Made by a program: the position numbers and the translations under genes. Of a stretch of DNA of 11,701 nt, positions 7,321-11,701 are shown in pieces. Source of the stretch: Kiritimatiellota bacterium (lineage in GTDB: Bacteria > Verrucomicrobiota > Kiritimatiellia > JAAZAB01); the NCBI GenBank assembly GCA_008636095.1, contig VSJD01000286.1, positions 1-11,701 of the forward strand, written 5' to 3'. Within the stretch, counting starts at the first letter, position 1; each line of letters begins with the position of its first letter. The notes beneath the pieces were generated by a model, which worked only from the letters and a program-made list of their open reading frames with translations, searched no databases and was not told where the DNA came from.

Positions 7321-7799
7321 ATTCTTTATCCTTCAAGTCCAGCTCCCAGAATACGGCCCCTGGAAGGACCTTGTTATAGTACGGCTTGACACGTTTGAAA
7401 CCTAACGACTCGTATAGTTTTATGGCTTCTTGAAGTCTATCCAGAGTAGCCAAACGTATTATTTCATACCCGAGTTTTTTTTTTACCTTCTTTGATAATA
7501 TTTTCAGCCAATGCTCGGCCAATTCCTTGTCCTCTGAATGGAGGTCTGACAAAGAGTCGTTTCATCTCACATGCAACGTCATTGAATTTTCTCAGGGCAA
7601 CACATCCCGCGATCATTTGGCCATTTCCAGCGATCAGTAATGCGCCCTCGGGCGGAGTGTATTTTCCAGGAAGCCCGGCCAATTCTTCCTCAAATTTCCC
7701 TTCAAAACTCAGGGCACTCTCCATCAGCTTTGCATATTCCCTGAAAAGACGCCTGACTTCCTCAATTTCACTTAACGTTCTTGGATAAGTGATTTTCAT
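7316..7799 (-). pseudogene. GNAT-family N-acetyltransferase, split by a +1 frameshift
   Basis: The N-terminal part (from the ATG at 7799, 108 matching residues) reads MKITYPRTLSEIEEV... with the acetyl-CoA pyrophosphate loop RGQGIG (89-94) after the beta-4 strand EMKRLFVRPPF. It then enters a run of ten A on the coding strand (7475-7484) and stops soon after (GKKKTRV). The C-terminal part lies in another frame: LGYEIIRLATLDRLQEAIKLYESLGFKRVKPYY...FWELDL, which is the normal beta-5/alpha-4/beta-7 end of a GNAT domain. Removing one A gives an uninterrupted protein of about 160 residues, the usual family length. So the gene is a recent pseudogene, a case of slippage at the A10 run, or a homopolymer sequencing error. 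Acetyl acceptor unknown. Inverted repeats flank it on both sides. Confidence 0.85.
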
Positions 7800-7872
7800 T
7801 TTGCCTTTGAGCTAACATTGACCACCGTTGTTTTATAGTATCCGATCAACTACCTGCGGAAAAAGCCATTTA

Positions 7873-7901
7873 ATCCGCCGTAGCTTTTAGCGAAGGCGGA
7901 T
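7873..7901. repeat. 29-bp hairpin, inverted partner of 7233-7261
   Basis: Exact reverse complement of the hairpin at 7233-7261, with arms ATCCGCC/GGCGGAT. It lies between the acetyltransferase start and repeat copy B. It shares the TCCGCC...GGCGGA scheme with the tandem hairpins at 3821-3850, although loop sequences differ. Confidence 0.8.
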
Positions 7902-7904
7902 GCT

Positions 7905-8138
7905 ACCGTGTGTCGAATTCGGGTGTCCGCGGCACGGACTTCGCAAAAGCAAGGCAATCCCGCTTAAGAGCGGGACAGGGCTTGGGCCGAATGCGGGTGC
8001 GCCGGACGCAGCGCTATACTCGTGTATGCGCAAGCGCGGGAAGCCCGCTCGTGCTGCGTAGCGAAGCTACTTCGCAGAGTAGCACAGACGGCCCAAGATC
8101 GCCGCCGTCTTTTGCGAACCGAATTCGATCACACTGCC
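7905..8138 (+). repeat. Palindromic repeat family, copy B (longest)
   Basis: Terminal repeats CCGTGTGTCGAATTCGGG (7906-7923) and, on the other strand, GGCAGTGTGATCGAATTCGG (8119-8138). Internal stems in order: GTCCG/CGGAC (7925-7939), TCCCGCT/AGCGGGA (7958-7975, an insertion absent from copies A and C), CTTGGGCCG/CGGCCCAAG (7981-7989 with 8089-8097), GCGC-ATAC/GTAT-GCGC (8011-8031), and GTGCT/AGCAC enclosing CTGCG/CGCAG (8051-8085). It occupies the space downstream of typA. No coding sequence is credible: the ORF crossing it begins with the same MSNSGVRG peptide as one in copy A, because both are translations of the repeat. Confidence 0.78.
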
Positions 8139-8154
8139 CGGAGATAAACATCCA

Positions 8155-9936
8155 TCACGGCTTGAAATCAAGCTTGCGCAGGCGGACGCTTTTCGGCGTG
8201 ACCTCCACCAGTTCGTCGTCATTGATATAGGCGATGCAGGTATCCAGACTCATCAGGGTGGGTGGCGTGAGAATGATGTTCTCATCTGAACCGGCGGCGC
8301 GCATATTCGTGAGTTTCTTGCCTTTGGCCGGATTGACTACCAGGTCGTTGTCACGGCAATGCTCGCCGATAATCTGGCCGCGGTAGATGCGTTCGCCGGG
8401 GCCCATGAAGAGCCGGCCGCGATCCTGCAGGTTAAACAGCGCAAACGCCACGGTGGTGCAATCCTGCATGCTGATCAGCACGCCGTTGCGCCGGTTGCGC
8501 ATCTCGCCAACATGGGGCCCGTAACCGAAAAAGATATAATTAAGCACACCCATGCCCTTGGTGTCGGACATGAATTCGCCCTTGAACCCGAACAGGCCGC
8601 GGGTCGGGATCTTGTAACGCAGGCGGACCATGTCCGCATTGCGGATCATTTCCAGCATCTGGCCCTTGCGTCCGCCCATTTTTTCGATCACGGTCCCCAG
8701 GTAGATTTCGGGCACGTCAATCGTCACCTCTTCGTAAGGTTCCAGTAATTCGCCGTTTTCTTCTTTCGTGATCACGTGCGGACAGGAAACCTGGAATTCG
8801 AACCCTTCGCGCCGCATCGTTTCCACTTTAATGGAGATATGCAGTTCGCCGCGCCCGGAGATCTTGAAGCCATTGCCCTCAGGCAGTTCCTCCACGTGCA
8901 AGGCGACATCACAGAGCGCTTCGCGCTGCAGGCGTTCAGCCAGGTGGATGCTGGTCGAAAATGTGCCTTCCTGGCCGGCAAAGGGAGAGTTGTTGGGCAG
9001 AAAATTCATGCTCACCGTGGGCGGATCCACCGGCAAAGGCGGCAGGGGACAGGGATTCTCCGGGTCGGTATAGGTGTCGCCAACCATCACGCTTTCGAGC
9101 CCCGCGATGGCTACAACGTCTCCCGCCTCGGCGGCAGCAGTTTCAACCTTGCGGTCGCGTTCGTAGCGATAAATCTTGGTAATGCGGGCGGCTTCATGTT
9201 TGCCATCGGTCGTGGCCAGCACCACGGGCATATTGGGGACCAGGCGCCCCGCCGTGATTTTGCCAATGCCCAGGCGACCGAGGAACGAGGAATGATCAAT
9301 ACTGGCCACCTGTAATTGGAGCGGCGCATCGGGCAAGCCTTTGGGAGGCGGGATGTATTTCAGGATGGCATCGAACAGGGGACGCATGTCCGTGCCGAAA
9401 TTGTCCGGGTCCAGGCTGGCATGTCCATCGCGGGCCGAGGCGTAAACGACATGAAAATCGAGGATGCGGTTGGAGGCGCCCAGCGTTACAAAGAGATCGA
9501 AAACCTGGTCCACGACCCAGTGGGCGCGCGCCGCCGGTTTGTCAATCTTATTGATGACCAGGACAACCGGCAAATGACGCGCCAGGGCTTTTTTGAGTAC
9601 GAAATAGGTCTGCGGCATGGGCCCTTCCTGGGCATCCACCAGTAAAAGAGCGCCGTCGGCCATTTGCAGGACCCGTTCGACTTCGCCGCCAAAATCGGCG
9701 TGGCCGGGCGTATCAATGATATTGATGGTATGGTCCTGGTAGCGGAAGGAGCCGTTTTTAGATCTGATCGTGATACCTCGCTCGCGTTCGAGATCGGAGC
9801 TATCCATCAGCCGCTCGGTAATCACCTCGTTGTCGCGGAACGAACCGCTCTGGCGCAGAAGCTTATCCACCAGCGTCGTTTTTCCATGGTCCACGTGCGC
9901 GATGATCGCAATATTTCTGATTGTGTCTGTGTGCAT
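8155..9936 (-). CDS. typA: Ribosome-associated translational GTPase TypA/BipA
   Basis: 593 residues, close to the family's usual 605-615. The GTPase motifs are intact: G1 AHVDHGKT (13-20), G2 RGITI (53-57), G3 DTPGH (75-79) and G4 NKID (129-132). After the G domain come EF-G-like domains II, III and V, including [20 protein letters not shown] (domain III, like EF-G) and the TypA-specific C-terminal segments [20 protein letters not shown] and [19 protein letters not shown]. TypA acts on the ribosome in stress adaptation and large-subunit assembly. The ATG at 9934-9936 fits the family start; no good Shine-Dalgarno is seen (GTTAGACGAATT precedes it), so translation may rely on other signals. It is GC-rich like ettA and has its own transcription direction shared with ettA and the GNAT gene. 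Confidence 0.96.
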   Translation of the reverse strand: MHTDTIRNIAIIAHVDHGKTTLVDKLLRQSGSFRDNEVITERLMDSSDLERERGITIRSKNGSFRYQDHTINIIDTPGHADFGGEVERVLQMADGALLLVDAQEGPMPQTYFVLKKALARHLPVVLVINKIDKPAARAHWVVDQVFDLFVTLGASNRILDFHVVYASARDGHASLDPDNFGTDMRPLFDAILKYIPPPKGLPDAPLQLQVASIDHSSFLGRLGIGKITAGRLVPNMPVVLATTDGKHEAARITKIYRYERDRKVETAAAEAGDVVAIAGLESVMVGDTYTDPENPCPLPPLPVDPPTVSMNFLPNNSPFAGQEGTFSTSIHLAERLQREALCDVALHVEELPEGNGFKISGRGELHISIKVETMRREGFEFQVSCPHVITKEENGELLEPYEEVTIDVPEIYLGTVIEKMGGRKGQMLEMIRNADMVRLRYKIPTRGLFGFKGEFMSDTKGMGVLNYIFFGYGPHVGEMRNRRNGVLISMQDCTTVAFALFNLQDRGRLFMGPGERIYRGQIIGEHCRDNDLVVNPAKGKKLTNMRAAGSDENIILTPPTLMSLDTCIAYINDDELVEVTPKSVRLRKLDFKP

Positions 9937-10472
9937 AATTCGTCTAACGCGGGCTGTGCCCGCCGTGTCACTACGCTTACGCTCCGCAAGCGGCGTGGCA
10001 ACCCAAATATGCCGTTCTCCCGGCAGGGCAGTCTGTCAGCTTGCCCCCGCGCCCTGCGTAGCTCCTTGAGCGAAGCAGGGTCAAGGCGCACAGGTATTAG
10101 CAGAAAATCGGGCAGATGCAAGCCGTAGAATAAAAATGGTGTGGAAATATGGCTCGTTCAACGAGATATAAATCTAAAAATATTTTCAATTCCATTCTTT
10201 ACAATCCCGAAGATTTTCATCCGTATTCCGCTGCAATCGCGGAAATCGGTTAAAACTAACGGGGGCTGCCGTGCGTGTCGCCTTCCTGTATTGCGTATGC
10301 GCTCGTGAGACCCTCCGTCAGGCTGAATAGCAACCAGAGCAAATAAAAGTCTGCCAACAAAGCCACCTCGCGTTCCGCTCAGAGCTTCAATGCCGCCGTT
10401 GATAACGCGAGGCAGATTGTGCTTGACTACATACAAAGATTGTATATGGTATTAGCGGAAAGAGAGGCAATC
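9937..10472. other. Gene-free 536-bp interval upstream of typA and of the toxin-antitoxin operon
   Basis: This divergent intergenic region must hold promoters for both typA (minus) and the RHH/PIN operon (plus). The typA-proximal part is GC-rich and full of hairpins: CGGGC/GCCCG near 9961 and a nested stem at 10049-10089 (GCGCC/GGCGC around CCCTGC/GCAGGG). From about 10125 to 10260 it becomes AT-rich without repeats. Near the operon there is a 9-bp inverted repeat CCTCGCGTT (10366-10374) / AACGCGAGG (10404-10412). An ORF on the minus strand across 10158-10436 has no recognisable domain, and I do not call it a gene. Confidence 0.55.
10423..10450 (+). promoter_or_regulatory. Candidate promoter with embedded operator dyad for the RHH/PIN operon
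   Basis: TTGACT (10423-10428) stands 16 bp before TATGGT (10445-10450), a sigma-70-like arrangement with a good -35 and a weak -10. The spacer and -10 edge contain a perfect 6-3-6 dyad ATACAAAGATTGTAT (10431-10445). Ribbon-helix-helix antitoxins commonly repress their own operon through short dyads overlapping the promoter, so this is the natural operator candidate; binding is inferred. Confidence 0.5.
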
Positions 10473-10724
10473 ATGAGCACAGCAACGGTAAATATATCCT
10501 TTCAGGAAAGTCTGCTGGCGGACATAGACAAAATAGCAATGGTCGAATCCCGCTCACGCTCCGAACTTCTTCGGGAAGCCGTCCGACTCTACATTGATCG
10601 CAAACAACGATGGGACAAGATCTTTGCGTATGGAAGAGCTGTGGCCACGCACGGGAATCTGACCAAGGCGGACGTTGCTTCGGAGGTTCAGGCATATCGC
10701 CAACAAAAGGCCAGAAACCGATGA
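10473..10724 (+). CDS. Ribbon-helix-helix (CopG-type) antitoxin
   Basis: 83 residues starting MSTATVNISFQESLLADIDK. The N-terminal strand TVNISF, helix with LLADIDKIA and second helix SRSRSELLREAVRLYID form a standard RHH DNA-binding fold in residues 1-40; RSRSELLREAVRLYI is the most recognisable stretch. The remaining half (WDKIFAYGRAVATHGNLTKADVASEVQAYRQQ) is the likely toxin-neutralising tail. The ATG at 10473 is preferred over one 54 bp upstream because AGAGAGG sits 5 bp before it and the RHH fold begins there. It overlaps the PIN toxin gene by ATGA. As antitoxin it would bind the PIN protein and repress the operon. Confidence 0.87.
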   Translation: MSTATVNISFQESLLADIDKIAMVESRSRSELLREAVRLYIDRKQRWDKIFAYGRAVATHGNLTKADVASEVQAYRQQKARNR

Positions 10725-11185
10725 AGCGACAGCGCATCGTTCTGGACACGAACGTGCTTATCTCCGCGGTACTCTTCGGGGGTCCGCCACGAGATGTGCT
10801 GGAACTTGTCATCAGTGGGGCGATTGACTGTTCTCTGTCACTTCCCATTTTGGATGAAACCCGAGAGGTCCTTCGGCGTACGAAGTTCGGGTTTTCCCCG
10901 GAGCAGTCCTTTCAGCTTCTTGAGGAACTGCACGCTGCCTGCGACGTAATCAATCCCACCACACACGTCCAAGCCGTTGCCTCGGATCCGGACGACAACA
11001 TGATCTTGGAGTGCGCCTTGGCATCGAACGCGGATGTTGTTGTTTCCGGGGATCATCACCTGCTCGACCTCATCGTGTTTCGTGGCATTTATATTGTCGC
11101 ACCGTCCGATTATCTGAAAAAGATCGAAAACAAGACAAATTTGCCAAAGAGGTCCAGCGTACGTCGCGTTCCGCGCCACCGCTGA
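10721..11185 (+). CDS. PIN-domain toxin (putative endoribonuclease, COG1569-like)
   Basis: 154 residues. The PIN-domain acidic set is visible: D9 in IVLDTNVLISA, D45/E46 in LPILDETREVLRR, D92 in SDPDDNMILECALASNADVV, and D111 in VSGDHHLL. The protein would be a metal-dependent RNase restrained by the RHH protein encoded just upstream; RHH-PIN pairs of this type are common type II toxin-antitoxin modules. The ATG at 10721 is used because it gives the ATGA overlap with the antitoxin stop and starts three residues before the first PIN strand; the frame is open further upstream but that part is antitoxin DNA in another frame. The last 18 residues (NKTNLPKRSSVRRVPRHR) extend beyond the usual end after IYIVAPSDYLKKI and are basic. 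Confidence 0.9.
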   Translation: MKRQRIVLDTNVLISAVLFGGPPRDVLELVISGAIDCSLSLPILDETREVLRRTKFGFSPEQSFQLLEELHAACDVINPTTHVQAVASDPDDNMILECALASNADVVVSGDHHLLDLIVFRGIYIVAPSDYLKKIENKTNLPKRSSVRRVPRHR

Positions 11186-11216
11186 CCCCCATCGTTCGAC
11201 CAAAGGGTGATTCACC

Positions 11217-11421
11217 ATGATGTCAGACCGCGATTGGATTCAGCGCACCATTGAGCACAGGGAGACGGATGCGGTTCCTTATAATTTCATGTTCTCACCT
11301 CCTGCAAAACGTGTTGCCGAGGAGCACTATGGGGAGGATCTCGAAGAGCGTCTTTCCCTGCCCCTTCGCATGAGCGGACCTAAGTCCATAAAACCGCTTT
11401 ACGCCGATACGTATATCTTCA
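11217..11421 (+). pseudogene. URO-D-family protein, N-terminal fragment truncated at a rearrangement
   Basis: From MMSDRDWIQRTIEHRETDAVPYNFMF to about PLYADTYIF (some 68 residues) the protein resembles the start of the uroporphyrinogen-decarboxylase-fold proteins related to corrinoid methyltransferases: an 'R..i....h...DrvP' opening, then a YGEDLEERL helix. Family members run to about 340 residues. Here homology stops near 11418, after which the plus frame reads antisense through the oppositely oriented URO-D gene and ends at 11540 without making sense. AAAGGG upstream of the ATG gives a fair ribosome binding site. Function of the intact protein is unknown (methyl transfer is typical of the wider family). 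Either truly broken or the product of an assembly join. Confidence 0.65.
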
Positions 11422-11701
11422 ATAGCCCCCATGTTTCCTGGCCAGATCAACCGCCAGCCGATAGGATTCAAAACTCACGGTCGGCGGCACGGAATGGTCG
11501 CTGTGGAAAATGTAGCCCCCGCCTTCCTTGGCAACCATGACTTTTGAAACCACTTCCGCTTCTATCTCCCGGGCAATGCCGCGCGCCAGAACATCCATGT
11601 TGATGTTCCCGAAAAAAGCAATGTCGCTTCCGTATTCTTTTTTTAATTTTCTCACGTCGTTGCCGGCCCTGGCTTCCAGCGGCTGGATGCAGTCAAAACC
11701 C
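11419..11701 (-). CDS. URO-D-family protein, C-terminal part, running off the right edge
   Basis: The minus-strand frame is open from the right edge to the TGA at 11419-11421, giving the last about 93 residues: GFDCIQPLEARAGNDVRKLK..., GSDIAFFGNINMDVLA and GGGYIFHSDHSVPPTVSFES, ending ARKHGGY. This matches the C-terminal barrel strands of uroporphyrinogen-decarboxylase-fold proteins (family 'G.da.qPlE...g.D...Lk..yG..iaf.GgiD...L', then 'KEGGGYI...DHsvPp.vs...y'). A GTG at 11655 is internal, not the start, because homology continues upstream. Such paralogues are abundant in PVC and related bacteria and are usually annotated as methyltransferase or decarboxylase without known substrate. It ends exactly where the opposing URO-D fragment loses homology. 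Confidence 0.82.
   Translation of the reverse strand, partial: GFDCIQPLEARAGNDVRKLKKEYGSDIAFFGNINMDVLARGIAREIEAEVVSKVMVAKEGGGYIFHSDHSVPPTVSFESYRLAVDLARKHGGY

Noticed and set aside
7042..8230. ORFs beginning MSNSGVRG in both repeat copies A (minus) and B (plus), which look like a small protein family
   Set aside because: The similarity is at the DNA level of the palindromic repeat, the frames diverge soon after, and one ORF runs antisense into typA. These are translations of repeat DNA.
10158..10436. 92-residue minus-strand ORF between typA and the antitoxin
   Set aside because: No recognisable fold and no credible ribosome binding site. Its start region overlaps the antitoxin promoter, and the sequence contains inverted-repeat DNA; it is more likely non-coding.
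2304..10472. CRISPR array from the abundance of short palindromes
   Set aside because: The palindromes are not regularly spaced, there are no equal-length spacers, and no cas genes are present.

Overview
This is a bacterial window with no RNA genes that I can see. It mixes a sugar-catabolism gene cluster on the plus strand, two conserved translation-factor genes on the minus strand, a small toxin-antitoxin pair, and intergenic DNA unusually rich in palindromic repeats. The uroporphyrinogen-decarboxylase-fold (URO-D) fragments, the UlaG-like lactonase with paired MDR dehydrogenases, and the GGCGGA-type hairpin repeats suggest an environmental heterotroph, perhaps of the PVC group (Kiritimatiellota/Lentisphaerota-like). 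That placement is inference and weak.

Left third (1-5329, plus strand): the C-terminal end of a LacI-family regulator overlaps an NAD-type zinc dehydrogenase (301-1332). This overlaps by ATGA a second, structurally reduced MDR dehydrogenase (1329-2303). A 361-bp MITE-like element with 13-bp perfect terminal inverted repeats and a 5-bp TATAA direct flank fills the gap before a UlaG-like metallo-beta-lactamase-fold hydrolase (2672-3490). After a second repeat-filled gap comes an FGGY sugar kinase (3962-5329). Together they look like a regulated route that oxidises a sugar or polyol, opens a lactone and phosphorylates a ketose; the substrate cannot be read from the sequence.

Middle (5357-9936, minus strand): ettA (ABC-F translational throttle) and typA/bipA (ribosome GTPase) are convergent with the sugar cluster. 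Between them lies a GNAT acetyltransferase gene broken by a +1 frameshift in an A10 run, framed by two inverted copies of a roughly 170-230 bp palindromic repeat. A third copy of that repeat lies upstream of the FGGY kinase. The copies preserve the same stems with sequence changes on both sides, so folding seems to be conserved.

Right end (9937-11701): a 536-bp gene-free, hairpin-bearing stretch leads into an RHH antitoxin/PIN toxin operon with a promoter-embedded dyad. The window ends with the N-terminus of one URO-D-family gene (plus) abutting head-on the C-terminus of another URO-D-family gene (minus). This junction is either a real rearrangement or an assembly chimera.
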